Notes: a model not told the origin generated them from the letters alone. Positions 16,226 through 24,917 are shown, counted from the stretch's first letter. The stretch: DNA of 64,000 nt from JAAYCI01 sp031549285 (GCA_031549285.1 JAVBPZ010000003.1:62001-126000); one strand, 5' to 3'. Program-made: numbers and translations.

Positions 16226-17182
16226 TCACGCCGCCGTTTGGCCATCCCCCTGTTGGTCGGTTGTCTCCTCCTCGGTTGCGCCCTCGCCAGTACTGGTGGT
16301 TTCGTTCGTTGCGTCGGCGGGGTCACCCGTTCGTCCCACAAACTCCATGCTGGGGTATTTTTCCGCCATCACATCATCGGGATAGGTCGCGTCCAGCCAG
16401 CTGGCTATGACATTTGTCGCCGGCACGCCGGCCGCGCGCTGGCTCTCGCGGAACACCGCCATGCCGGACAACGCCAAATCCACCGCCAAAAATACCGCCA
16501 CACAAATGGACAACGTCTTGCCTATCTTGTTCGGAATCCGCTCTATCATCTCGGACAAATACGGCCAGGCGTGGGTGATAAAAATCAGGCCCATCAGGCC
16601 CCATCCCAGCGCATAGAACACATTGGTGCGCCCGCCAATATTCGCCGGCATATCGCTGTATTCCCACGAAACACTGCCAAAAACCAGCTGCTGCACCCAG
16701 CTGCACAAATACTCAAACGCCGCGCCTATCAGCGCGCTGAACAGGAAAATAAACAGCGCATTCTTTTTGCGAAAGCGGTACAGCACCAGCGTAAACAGTA
16801 CCGCGCCCAGCCCGTAAATTTGGTTAAACGGACCATACAGCATGCCGCTGCGGCGCATCCAGACCCCTTCCTGAAAATACACAAACAACGTCTCGAACAC
16901 CACGCCAATCACGCAGCCAATGGTGAACACCCAAATCACTTTATACACATTCAGCCCATCGGCAAAGCTGCGCGCGCCGTCGTTCACATCCACATGCTTG
17001 TACCAGTGGCGGCGTTTTTTGGGGGCTTGCTCGGTTTCCTCCGGCGCCTCTTCCCCGGGCAGCACCGCCTCCCCCATCACAAAATCTGCCAGGGCCAGGC
17101 CCGCGCCGTCCACCATGGAGGGCAGCGGCGGCGACACCGTCTCCGCCTGTTCCTTCATAACGGCTTCCTTCTCGTCATTCAT
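16226..17182 (-). CDS. Putative ABC-transporter permease of the CmpB type (PF06541-like)
   Basis: A 318-residue membrane protein. Residues 1-75 are acidic and hydrophilic; five or so hydrophobic segments follow between about 80 and 245, with the conserved MLYGPFNQIYGLGAVL and a later AFEYLCSWVQQLVFG; the C-terminal ~70 residues are Thr/Glu/Gln-rich and probably disordered. The family is annotated as type IV ABC permease but no ATPase partner lies here and transport has not been shown. ATG at 17182 is preferred over 17189-17191 because GAAAGGA sits about 9 bases upstream of it but directly abuts the other. Confidence 0.8.
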   Translation of the reverse strand: MNDEKEAVMKEQAETVSPPLPSMVDGAGLALADFVMGEAVLPGEEAPEETEQAPKKRRHWYKHVDVNDGARSFADGLNVYKVIWVFTIGCVIGVVFETLFVYFQEGVWMRRSGMLYGPFNQIYGLGAVLFTLVLYRFRKKNALFIFLFSALIGAAFEYLCSWVQQLVFGSVSWEYSDMPANIGGRTNVFYALGWGLMGLIFITHAWPYLSEMIERIPNKIGKTLSICVAVFLAVDLALSGMAVFRESQRAAGVPATNVIASWLDATYPDDVMAEKYPSMEFVGRTGDPADATNETTSTGEGATEEETTDQQGDGQTAA

Positions 17183-17340
17183 GGCGCCCATTCCTTTCGT
17201 TGCCCTGCAGGCGTACCTGCCGGCGGGCGAAATTATTTCTTCGTATTATTGTATGCGAAATCTTGCACTGCGTCAATCGTCCCGCACCACGCTATTCTCG
17301 CGCCAATACTATCAAATTCATCTGAATGGAGGAGATCCAC

Positions 17341-17973
17341 ATGAACGAAAATCTTCACTTTGTCCAGCAGCAACAGCTGGCCCGCACCAAAGCCGCGCTG
17401 GAACAAAACAACATGGAGGCATATATCGTCGCCACCACCGCCGAGGTACTGCCGCTGATAGAGCAGCTGGTCCCCGCCGGCGCCACCGTGTCGAACGGCG
17501 GCAGCGAAACGCTGGTGGAGTGCGGCGTCATGGACCACCTGCGCAGCGGGCGGTACCATTTCCTGGACCGCGACGCCCCCAGCGTGGATAAACACGCAAT
17601 CTTCCGCGCCAGCTTTTCGGCCGACGCCTACATTTCCTCCGCCAACGCAGTCACCCAGCAAGGCGAAATTTTCGAGGTAGATGGCAACGCCAACCGCGTA
17701 GCCGCCATTGCCTACGGCCCTGCCAGCGTCATTTTGGTGGTGGGCAAAAACAAGCTGGTGCCGGATATCGACGCCGCGCGCCAGCGCAACTGCGCCATTT
17801 CCGGCCCGGCGAACGCACGGCGGGTGGGCGCCGCCACCCCCTGCGTGCCCACCGGCGTCTGCAGCGACTGCCAAAGCCCGGACCGCATCTGCTGTACCGA
17901 GCTCATTCTAAAACAGCAGCGGGTAAAAAACCGCATAAAGGTCATCCTGGTGGACGAGGACCTGGGGTTTTAA
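17341..17973 (+). CDS. LUD-domain (lactate utilization, LutC-like) protein
   Basis: A 210-residue protein of the LUD (DUF162) family. It shows the N-terminal helix pair, VSNGGSETLVECG near residues 57-69, ISSANAVTQQGEIFEVDGNANRV in the centre (typical LUD), and VVGKNKLV. A cysteine cluster (CSDCQSPDRICC, about residues 181-192) could bind a metal or Fe-S cluster. In LutABC the family takes part in lactate oxidation, but stand-alone LUD proteins are of unknown function and no lutA or lutB is present here. ATG at 17341 follows GGAGGAG; an upstream in-frame ATG overlaps that site. Confidence 0.87.
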   Translation: MNENLHFVQQQQLARTKAALEQNNMEAYIVATTAEVLPLIEQLVPAGATVSNGGSETLVECGVMDHLRSGRYHFLDRDAPSVDKHAIFRASFSADAYISSANAVTQQGEIFEVDGNANRVAAIAYGPASVILVVGKNKLVPDIDAARQRNCAISGPANARRVGAATPCVPTGVCSDCQSPDRICCTELILKQQRVKNRIKVILVDEDLGF

Positions 17974-18093
17974 ACGAATGTGCCAGAATTGAAAGCGCAG
18001 CGTGACATCTTTTATTCCATGCGAATCCTTTCTGAACAACTGCCAGACATCCCTCTTCTTTTCCCCATCCGGCAACACACCCGAACAAAACAC

Positions 18094-18128
18094 AACGCCC
18101 CCGCCTGCTTTCCAAAGGCGGGGGCGTT
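18094..18128. terminator. Bidirectional hairpin between LUD and glycosyltransferase genes
   Basis: 13-bp perfect stem AACGCCCCCGCCT (18094-18106) with AGGCGGGGGCGTT (18116-18128). On the minus strand it is followed by GTGTTTTGTT; the plus-strand tail is only moderately T-rich. Confidence 0.7.
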
Positions 18129-18157
18129 GCATTTATCCAGGCATATTCCGGTATCGC

Positions 18158-19417
18158 TTACCGGGATGTCATATCCTGCAGCCGGGCCGCCCGGGTATGG
18201 GCAATCGGCTCCCAGGTGCGTATCCGCTTAAACAAGCTGATGATGGATATCGGCAGCCAGCTCAGCAAAAACAGCGCAAAGTATAAAACACCACGCCCGC
18301 TGCCTTGCAGTTCCGTGCCCCGGTTCAGCCAAATGACAAAGCTTGCCATCATGGCGCACAACACAAACGCCCCGCATACCAGCGCCACCGCCAGCCACAA
18401 AAACTCCGTCAGCGGCATCCAGCGCCATTCAATCACACGGTAGGCCGCCAGCAGCACCGTAAGCACCCCTGTGCACAGCGACACCACCTGCACCACCGGC
18501 GTTAAAAAGGTCAGCGCCATGTCGAAACATTTCCAGCTGCGTTTTTTCAGCGCCTGCGCCACCAGCGGCATGCCATACAGCTGCATTCCCTGCGCGCTGC
18601 CGCTGCTCCACCGCCGCCGCTGCCGCCAGGACTGCCGGAAGGTCAACGGCTGCTCGTCGTAAATCACCGCGCCGGCCACATACTGCACCCGCTCCCCGGC
18701 CAGCACGCACTGCGCGCTAAATTCATAATCTTCGGTCATGGTGCAGGTGTTCCAGCCGCCCAATTTTTGCAGCACCGCGCGCGCCACCATAAACCCGCTG
18801 CCGTTTACCAGGCCGGACAAATGAAATGCCTCGCGCCCGGCGTTGTAAAAGCGGTTCAGCATCCAGTAGCACACCGAGTAGCAGGTGGCCACCGCCGTGT
18901 CGGTGGGGTTTTTGCTGTCGCGAAAGCCCTGCGCCACCCGTACACCCGCGGCGTACGCGTCGTTCATTTTCTGCAGGAAATCCGGGTGCACCAGGTTGTC
19001 GGCGTCGAACACACACAGCGCATCATACCCCCCGCGCTCTTCCAGATACGCCGCCATCTGCGCCAGCACATCCCCTTTGCCGTGTACTTCGCCCACGGCG
19101 TCAAACACCGTCGCCCCGCATTTCAGCGCCAGCGCCCGCGTATTGTCGGTACAGTTGTTCGGCGCCACATACACGGTAAACAGTTCGCGCGGGTAGTTTT
19201 GCTGCCACAGGCTTTCCAGCAGCTGGGCCAGCACCTTTTCCTCGTTGCGCGCCGCCACCACCACCGCAAACCGTGTGGCGGGCATCGCCCGCGGGTGCTC
19301 TTTTCGCCCGCGCAGGCCCACCACCGCCAACACACAAAAATACAGGTTGTACAGCATCAGCAGCCCGCCCACTATCAGCAACACATTCAAAACAAACGCA
19401 ATCCCTTGCGAGGTCAT
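18158..19417 (-). CDS. Membrane-bound family 2 glycosyltransferase (cellulose synthase/hyaluronan synthase-like)
   Basis: A 419-residue processive-type glycosyltransferase. An N-terminal transmembrane helix is followed by the catalytic core: VVVAARNEE, the first Asp region, VFDADN (DxD), TMTEDYEF (TED catalytic base) and RQRRRW (Q/RxxRW acceptor motif). Three or four hydrophobic segments at the C-terminus complete the membrane channel. Polymer and sugar are unknown, and no accompanying polysaccharide operon is present. ATG at 19417 has AAAGGAG at 9 bases; another ATG two codons upstream has a spacing of only 3. Confidence 0.87.
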   Translation of the reverse strand: MTSQGIAFVLNVLLIVGGLLMLYNLYFCVLAVVGLRGRKEHPRAMPATRFAVVVAARNEEKVLAQLLESLWQQNYPRELFTVYVAPNNCTDNTRALALKCGATVFDAVGEVHGKGDVLAQMAAYLEERGGYDALCVFDADNLVHPDFLQKMNDAYAAGVRVAQGFRDSKNPTDTAVATCYSVCYWMLNRFYNAGREAFHLSGLVNGSGFMVARAVLQKLGGWNTCTMTEDYEFSAQCVLAGERVQYVAGAVIYDEQPLTFRQSWRQRRRWSSGSAQGMQLYGMPLVAQALKKRSWKCFDMALTFLTPVVQVVSLCTGVLTVLLAAYRVIEWRWMPLTEFLWLAVALVCGAFVLCAMMASFVIWLNRGTELQGSGRGVLYFALFLLSWLPISIISLFKRIRTWEPIAHTRAARLQDMTSR

Positions 19418-19634
19418 TTCCATCCACTCCTTTACCGGCTCTCTGCCGGGAACCTCTCCCGGCAGTAATATCCTTTCCGCTCCCCCGAAGGGTCCATACA
19501 AACAAGGCCGAACCCTCCTGCCTACATATACGAGTTTGCCATGGTTTGTTCGTCAGCCCGGGCACAAAATCCGTGGGTTTATTTTTCCCCGCTCGTTCCA
19601 TCGCCTCTTTTTTGCCGCCCACAAAATATCCCCA
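19418..19634. other. Upstream region of the membrane glycosyltransferase
   Basis: Part of a 330-base gene-free gap shared with the ruvX terminator. No supported gene and no clear promoter by eye. Confidence 0.3.
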
Positions 19635-19666
19635 CAAAAAAATATACGCCGGAACCCGGCGTATAT
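19635..19666 (-). terminator. Terminator after ruvX
   Basis: 11-bp stem with loop AAC (ATATACGCCGG 19642-19652 with its complement 19656-19666), followed on the minus strand by T7. Confidence 0.9.
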
Positions 19667-19747
19667 CCATGCACATCCTGTAAGGTTTTTGTAAAGCCCT
19701 TCCCCCGGCACCCTGTCCGCCGGCACCGGTTGCCCCACCGGTTTTCT

Positions 19748-20179
19748 TCACCCGTCCGCCCGGGGCTGGTTGCGGCGGTAAGCAAGGTAACTTTCCAAAA
19801 TAACCGTGGCCGCCACCGCGTCCAGCACCTGTTTGCGCTTTTTGCCATAGGTGCCGGTCTCGCTCAATATCGCTTCGGCGCTTTTGGTGGTGCTGCGCTC
19901 GTCCCAATACTCCACCGGAATCTCCAGCAATGGCTGCAGTATGCCCCCCAGGCGGCGGCTTTTTTTCGCACGCGGGCCCTCGGTTCCGTCCATGTTCACC
20001 GGCAGGCCCAGTACCACCATGCCCACCTCAAACTCCCGGGTAGCGTAAATAATCTTCTCCGCCACCTTTGCCATGCTTTTTTCTTCCAGTATGCCCACCG
20101 GGCTTGCCAGCGTCTCGGTACGGTCACATACCGCCAGCCCCGTTCGCGCGTCGCCGTAATCCACCGCCATTATCTTCAT
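19748..20179 (-). CDS. ruvX: Holliday junction resolvase-like / pre-16S rRNA nuclease YqgF
   Basis: A 143-residue RNase H-fold protein. The DxGxxRxG motif is at the N-terminus (Asp7, VDYGDARTG), VVLGLPVNMDGTEG is conserved in YqgF, DERSTTKSA holds the second acidic residue and LDAVAATVILESYL the third. Literature on the family supports 5' maturation of 16S rRNA; resolvase activity is less certain. It begins 23 bases after lysS and is probably co-transcribed with it. Confidence 0.94.
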   Translation of the reverse strand: MKIMAVDYGDARTGLAVCDRTETLASPVGILEEKSMAKVAEKIIYATREFEVGMVVLGLPVNMDGTEGPRAKKSRRLGGILQPLLEIPVEYWDERSTTKSAEAILSETGTYGKKRKQVLDAVAATVILESYLAYRRNQPRADG

Positions 20180-20202
20180 GCCATGCCTCCTGTTTGCCTT
20201 AC

Positions 20203-21801
20203 TTATCCCTGCTCCGCCAGCGGCCGCATGGTGGGGACCAGCAGCACGTCGCGAATGGATGTCTCCCCGGTCAGCAGCATCACGAACCGGTCCACCCCAA
20301 TGCCAATGCCGCCGGTAGGCGGCATGCCATACTCCAGCGCGGTCAGGAAATCCTCGTCCACGCCACTGGCCTCGTCGTCGCCGTGCTGCCGCAAAAATTC
20401 CTGGTACTCAAACCGGGTGCGCTGGTCCAGAGGATCGTTCAGCTCGCTGAACGCGTTGGCATATTCCCGTCCGCCTATGAACAGCTCGAACCGCAGGGTA
20501 TACCCCGGGTGTTCCGGGTCTTTTTTCGCCAGCGGGGAAATCTCCACCGGGTGCCCGGTCAGGAAAATGGGCCCGTGCAGCTCCGCCTCGCAATATTCCT
20601 CGAAAAACAGGTTCAGGATATCTCCCTTCCCGTGCCGGTCCTCATAATGCACCCCGCGCTCATCCGCCAGTTTTTTCGCCGCGGCGGTATCGGGTATAGC
20701 GTCAAAATCCACTCCGGTTTTCTGCTTTACCAGGTCCTTCATGCTCACCCGGGCAAACGGTTTTTCCAGGTCATATTCTTCCTCGCCCAGCTTCGCCACG
20801 GCTTTCCCGCCCAGCACCTCGCGCGCCACCGTGCGCATCATGTCCTCGCACAGGTCCATCATGCCCTCATAATCAGTGTATGCCTGGTACAGTTCCATCA
20901 TGGTAAACTCCGGGTTATGGCTGGCGTCCATGCCCTCGTTGCGGAACACCCGCCCAATCTCATATACCCGGTCTATCCCGCCCACTATCAGCCGCTTCAG
21001 GTACAGCTCCAGCGCAATTCGCTGGTACAACTCAATATCCAACGCGTTGTGGTGGGTGACAAACGGCCGCGCCGCGGCGCCGCCCGCCTGGGTCAGCAGG
21101 ACCGGGGTCTCCACCTCCATAAAACCGTGCCCGTCAAAATACCGGCGCATCTGCGCAATAATACGGCTGCGCATCACAAAGGTATTCTTCACTTCGGGGT
21201 TCACAATCAGGTCCAGGTACCGCTGGCGGTACCGCAGTTCCTGGTCGCGCAGGCCATGCCATTTTTCCGGCAGCGGCAGCAGGCTTTTTGCCAGCAGCAC
21301 AATCTCGTCCGCCTTCACCGATATCTCGCCCATCTTGGTGCGGAACACGTGTCCTTTTACGCCCACAATATCGCCAATATCAAACTTCTTGAAATCCGCG
21401 TATGCGTCCTCGCCCACGCCGTCGCGCCGGATGTACATCTGGATGGTCCCGGTATCATCCCGCAAATCGGCAAAGCTGGCCTTGCCCATCACGCGTTTGG
21501 ACATCATGCGCCCGGCCATGCACACCGCGGGACCGTCCTGCTCCTCCGGCGGGTCCACAAACGCCTCCTTCACCGGCGCGGCAAAGCTATCCTGCGGGTA
21601 GCTGTTGATGGAAAACGGGTCTTTGCCCGCTTCCTGCAGTTCGCGCAGCTTTTCCCGGCGAACCGCCACCAGCTCGCCATATTCCTTCTCGGTTATTTCT
21701 TCCACGGCACCCTCGGCCGCCTGGGCCACGCCCGCAGCCGCTTCTTTCACGCTCGCGGCCGCCTCTTTCATCTGTTCCTTCAGGTTTTCCTTGTCCATCA
21801 T
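20203..21801 (-). CDS. lysS: Lysyl-tRNA synthetase, class II
   Basis: A 532-residue class II aminoacyl-tRNA synthetase. The OB-fold anticodon-binding domain is at about residues 85-180 (AGRMMSKRVMGKASFADL). Class II motif 2 is FRNEGMDASHNPEFTMMELYQAY and motif 3 is GGIGIGVDRFVMLL near the C-terminus. Compared with typical LysS (about 490-500 residues) it has a ~40-residue N-terminal Ala/Glu-rich extension, probably a coiled coil. Two adjacent ATGs (21801, 21798) are possible; AGGGGG lies 2 or 5 bases upstream. Transcribed from the extended -10 promoter at 21846. Confidence 0.96.
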   Translation of the reverse strand: MMDKENLKEQMKEAAASVKEAAAGVAQAAEGAVEEITEKEYGELVAVRREKLRELQEAGKDPFSINSYPQDSFAAPVKEAFVDPPEEQDGPAVCMAGRMMSKRVMGKASFADLRDDTGTIQMYIRRDGVGEDAYADFKKFDIGDIVGVKGHVFRTKMGEISVKADEIVLLAKSLLPLPEKWHGLRDQELRYRQRYLDLIVNPEVKNTFVMRSRIIAQMRRYFDGHGFMEVETPVLLTQAGGAAARPFVTHHNALDIELYQRIALELYLKRLIVGGIDRVYEIGRVFRNEGMDASHNPEFTMMELYQAYTDYEGMMDLCEDMMRTVAREVLGGKAVAKLGEEEYDLEKPFARVSMKDLVKQKTGVDFDAIPDTAAAKKLADERGVHYEDRHGKGDILNLFFEEYCEAELHGPIFLTGHPVEISPLAKKDPEHPGYTLRFELFIGGREYANAFSELNDPLDQRTRFEYQEFLRQHGDDEASGVDEDFLTALEYGMPPTGGIGIGVDRFVMLLTGETSIRDVLLVPTMRPLAEQG

Positions 21802-21845
21802 GGCCCCCTGTTTTGGCTATCATTTTCCATTTTACATACGGCAGT

Positions 21846-21854
21846 ATTATAGCA
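21846..21854 (-). promoter_or_regulatory. Extended -10 promoter for lysS-ruvX
   Basis: Minus strand TGCTATAAT (21846-21854), about 45 bases upstream of lysS and just downstream of the greA terminator. The -35 box is poor, as expected for an extended -10 promoter. Confidence 0.6.
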
Positions 21855-21877
21855 TAAAACCGCCAACCATGCCACAC

Positions 21878-21909
21878 AAAAAATGCGGCCTGTATCCTAC
21901 AGGCCGCAT
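21878..21909 (-). terminator. Terminator after greA
   Basis: 11-bp stem ATGCGGCCTGT (21883-21893) with ACAGGCCGCAT (21899-21909), followed on the minus strand by TTTTTT. Confidence 0.9.
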
Positions 21910-21925
21910 CCCATGACTTTTCTTA

Positions 21926-22420
21926 CTAAATATCGCTTTTGGAAATCTCCAAAATCTGATACTTTTCCACCATGCCGCTGGGCAGGTGCGCCTCCACCTT
22001 ATCCTTCACGCCGTGGTTAATCAAAGCCGCGCCCACCGGGGACTCGTCGCTAATCTTCCCGTTCATGGGGTCCGCCTCGGTAGAGCCCACAATATCAAAC
22101 TCCATCTCGTCGCCGTCAGAGTCCTTCACCTTCACGTGGCTGCCCACCATCACATGCTCGCACGTCAGTTCTTCCTCGTCCAGCACACGGATATTTTTCA
22201 GCATCGCCTCCAGCTCCGCTATGCGGCTTTCAATGATGCCCTGTTCGTTTTTCGCCTCGTCATACTCGCTGTTCTCGGAAAGGTCGCCATATCCGCGCGC
22301 CACCTTAATTTTTTCCGCAACATCTTTGCGCCGCACCGTCTTCAGCTGGTCCAGCTCATACTCCAGCTTGGTCAAGCCGGCATAGGTTACCACAACTTCT
22401 TTTTTCTGTGTTTCTGCCAT
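21926..22420 (-). CDS. greA: Transcription elongation factor GreA
   Basis: A 164-residue GreA: an N-terminal coiled coil (about residues 10-80) with the hallmark GDLSENSEYDEAKNEQ that ends in the acidic tip entering the RNA polymerase secondary channel, and a C-terminal FKBP-like domain with SPVGAALINHGVKD. It stimulates transcript cleavage in backtracked polymerase. ATG at 22420 has AAAGGAG 10 bases upstream. It has its own perfect promoter and terminator, so it is monocistronic, with a leader of about 150 nt containing a GC-rich hairpin. Confidence 0.96.
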   Translation of the reverse strand: MAETQKKEVVVTYAGLTKLEYELDQLKTVRRKDVAEKIKVARGYGDLSENSEYDEAKNEQGIIESRIAELEAMLKNIRVLDEEELTCEHVMVGSHVKVKDSDGDEMEFDIVGSTEADPMNGKISDESPVGAALINHGVKDKVEAHLPSGMVEKYQILEISKSDI

Positions 22421-22532
22421 TTACAACGGCTCCTTTTGTCTGTTTATGCCCATGTGGAAATTGGTGTGCGTTACACGTGGAAAATCGCCAAGCATCGGCG
22501 TATTTTTCTCACCAAAGCCACATACATGATGA

Positions 22533-22554
22533 AAAAGCGGCTCGCGCCGCTTTT
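22533..22554 (-). promoter_or_regulatory. Hairpin in the greA leader
   Basis: 9-bp stem AAAAGCGGC (22533-22541) with GCCGCTTTT (22546-22554). On the minus strand the loop is GCGA (a GNRA tetraloop) and the stem ends in a T5 run, so it may act as a leader terminator. It lies 15-40 nt after the predicted start site. Confidence 0.5.
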
Positions 22555-22576
22555 CCACCCCTGTCGGGCTTGGGTT

Positions 22577-22605
22577 ATTATAGTATACTCCTATACGCTT
22601 GTCAA
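22577..22605 (-). promoter_or_regulatory. Consensus promoter for greA
   Basis: Minus strand TTGACA (22600-22605), 17 bases, TATAAT (22577-22582): fully consensus. Confidence 0.85.
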
Positions 22606-22727
22606 CCACAAACCATGCTTTTTCAAAATTTTACGAAAAGGCCATATTTATTCCCGCCTGGCCAACGCAACACAGGCTATGCGAAAACTTGTTGGTGGCC
22701 GCCCCGTTGAAAAAACCAAAAATATGG

Positions 22728-24803
22728 CTACTCTTCCTCGCCTTTGTCCACAAAGAACTTCTTGGCTTCTTCAATGACCTTGCCCTCCAGGTTCGAGGGC
22801 AGCGGCTCATACCGGACAAATTCAAAATCAAAATACCCGCGGCCCTGGGTCAGCTGGCGCATATAGGTGGTGAAATCGTGCATTTCGCTCACCGGCACCT
22901 CGGCCTCCACACACTGCAGGCCGTCCTCGGCGGGGTTCATGCCCATTATGCGGCCCCGGCGCTTGTTCACTTCACCCATAATATCGCCGGTGCAGCTGTC
23001 CGGCACATAGGCTTTCAGCGCGCCAATCGGCTCCAGCAGCACGGGGGACGCGTCCGGCAGCGCGGCCTTGTATGCAATACGCGCCGCCATCTTGAACGCC
23101 ATTTCCGAGGAATCCACCGGGTGATAGCTTCCGTCCAGCAGCGTCGCCTTCAGCCCCACCACCGGGTAACCCGCCAGCACGCCGTGCGACACCGCGTCCC
23201 GCAGGCCCTTTTCCACCGCCGGGAAGAAGTTCTTCGGCACACTGCCGCCGAACACCTTTTCTTCAAAAATCAGCTCGTCCCCGTCGGTCGGCTCAAATTC
23301 AATAATAACATCGCCAAACTGGCCATGCCCGCCGGTTTGTTTCTTGTGGCGGCCCTGTGCTTTCACCTTTTTGCGCAGCGTCTCGCGGTAGGGCACCCGT
23401 GCCTCCACCAGCTCCACATCAATGCCAAACTTCGCTTTCAGCTTTGCCACTACCGCGTCCAGGTGCTGCTCGCCCAGGCCGCTCAGCAGCTGCTGAATGG
23501 TCTCGGAATCCACACGGTAATTCAGGGTCTGGTCCTCTTCCACCAGCCGCTGTATGGCGGACGCCAGCTTACCTTCATCGCCTTTTTGCTTGGTGCGCAG
23601 CGCCATGGTATAGGTGGGGTGCGGGAACTGCTGCGCGTTAAAACGCACCACCTTGCCCGGCGCGCACAGGCTGTCGCCGGTCTTCACATTCTGCATCTTG
23701 GTAATAGCGCCTATATCCCCGGCGCTAATCTCCGGCGCATCCATCTGCTTTTTGCCTTTCAGGAACAGCAGCTTGCCCAGCTTTTCGTTTTCGCCGGTCC
23801 GCGCGTTCACCAGCGGTGTCTCCGGCTTCAGCACACCGCGCACCACCTTCACGTACGACAGCTTGCCCACAAACGGGTCGGCCACTGTTTTGAACACATA
23901 CACCGCCAGCGGCCCTGTCGGGTCACACTCTACCGTCACATCTTCGTTTCCGGCGGTTCCGCTCATCGCACCGCCGCGCTGGGCGCTGGGCAGCAGTTCC
24001 TTCATGGTCCGCAGCAGCATATCCATCGCTTCCAGCTTGGTGGCAACGCCACACACCACCGGGGTAATGGTGCCGGTCTTTACGCCCATGCGCACACCCT
24101 CGGTCAGTTCCTCCTGGGTAAAGGGCGTTCCCTCAAAGAATTTCTCCATCAGCGCCTCATCCGTTTCGGCCACCGCCTCCTGAATCGCGCTCATCAAATC
24201 ATCCAGCCGGCTGCCCATATCCGGCATCGCCACGGCGCTGGCCTTGCCGCCGGCATAGGTATACGCCTTGTTCTCTATGATATTCACATAGGTGATCTTC
24301 CCGCCGTCGATGTGCGGTACAATCACCGGGCACAGCGAGGCGCCAAATTCGGCCTTCAGCTGGTCAAATACTTTATAATAGTCCGCGTTCTCCGCGTCCA
24401 GCTTGCTGATATAAAAAATACGGGACTTTCCACTTTTTTCGGCCAGGCGGTACGCCTTTTGCGCGCCCACTGACAGGCCGGAACGCGCCGATACCGCTAT
24501 CAGCACACTTTCCACCGCGGTCACGCCCTCATACAGGCCCAGCTCAAAATCAAACAAACCCGGCACATCTATCAGGTTAATTTTCACACCGTCAAACTCC
24601 ACCGGCGCCATGGCCGCGGACAGCGACGCGTTCCGTTTGGCTTCCTCGGGGTCATAGTCCATGGTGGTGTTGCCTTCTTCGGTCTTTCCCTGCCGGTCTA
24701 TGGCTTTGGTGGAAAACAGCAACGCCTCCGCCAGGGTGGTTTTGCCGGAGCCACTGTGCCCCGCAATCATCACGTTACGGATCTTGTCTGGTGTCAAACT
24801 CAT
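22728..24803 (-). CDS. Elongation factor G-like translational GTPase (EF-G paralogue)
   Basis: A 691-residue GTPase with the five-domain EF-G layout. The P-loop is AGHSGSGKTT (residues 14-23). Departures from canonical EF-G: the DTPGH switch II motif reads DVPGL, so the catalytic His is replaced by Leu, and the NKxD specificity motif reads SKLD. Domain IV has KQTGGHGQFGDV, and the C-terminus ends in an acidic KGEEE. These features place it in the FusA2/EF-G-like family rather than the housekeeping factor; roles proposed for relatives include ribosome recycling or rescue, unproven here. Its leader carries an attenuator-like structure. Confidence 0.9.
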   Translation of the reverse strand: MSLTPDKIRNVMIAGHSGSGKTTLAEALLFSTKAIDRQGKTEEGNTTMDYDPEEAKRNASLSAAMAPVEFDGVKINLIDVPGLFDFELGLYEGVTAVESVLIAVSARSGLSVGAQKAYRLAEKSGKSRIFYISKLDAENADYYKVFDQLKAEFGASLCPVIVPHIDGGKITYVNIIENKAYTYAGGKASAVAMPDMGSRLDDLMSAIQEAVAETDEALMEKFFEGTPFTQEELTEGVRMGVKTGTITPVVCGVATKLEAMDMLLRTMKELLPSAQRGGAMSGTAGNEDVTVECDPTGPLAVYVFKTVADPFVGKLSYVKVVRGVLKPETPLVNARTGENEKLGKLLFLKGKKQMDAPEISAGDIGAITKMQNVKTGDSLCAPGKVVRFNAQQFPHPTYTMALRTKQKGDEGKLASAIQRLVEEDQTLNYRVDSETIQQLLSGLGEQHLDAVVAKLKAKFGIDVELVEARVPYRETLRKKVKAQGRHKKQTGGHGQFGDVIIEFEPTDGDELIFEEKVFGGSVPKNFFPAVEKGLRDAVSHGVLAGYPVVGLKATLLDGSYHPVDSSEMAFKMAARIAYKAALPDASPVLLEPIGALKAYVPDSCTGDIMGEVNKRRGRIMGMNPAEDGLQCVEAEVPVSEMHDFTTYMRQLTQGRGYFDFEFVRYEPLPSNLEGKVIEEAKKFFVDKGEEE

Positions 24804-24832
24804 AGTGTATCCCCTTTTCTACCGTCCGGCGT

Positions 24833-24872
24833 CCGGGCAAAGCCGAAAAAAAACAGCCCCTTTGCCCGGGGC
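24833..24872 (-). promoter_or_regulatory. Attenuator-like leader of the EF-G paralogue
   Basis: In the minus-strand transcript, GCCCC and GGGGC (complement of 24868-24872 and 24856-24860) form a short hairpin followed by T8, a terminator. The sequence CCGGGCAAAG (complement of 24860-24869), which overlaps that hairpin, can instead pair perfectly over 10 bp with CTTTGCCCGG (complement of 24833-24842) further downstream. The two structures exclude each other, as in attenuators. Confidence 0.55.
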
Positions 24873-24888
24873 GGCAACTTTATACAAA

Positions 24889-24917
24889 ATAGTACCATAT
24901 CCGGCGTGCAATGTCCA
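24889..24917 (-). promoter_or_regulatory. Promoter for the EF-G-like gene
   Basis: Minus strand TGGACA (24912-24917), 17-base spacer ending in TGG, then TACTAT (24889-24894), that is an extended -10. The leader to the start codon at 24803 is about 80 nt. Confidence 0.6.

Larger units (their letters stand above)
22421..22727. other. greA leader and upstream region
   Basis: A 307-base gap holding the greA promoter (22577-22605) and a leader hairpin (22533-22554). No supported gene; no clear terminator for the EF-G-like gene was seen beyond a T-rich patch near 22700-22720. Confidence 0.5.
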
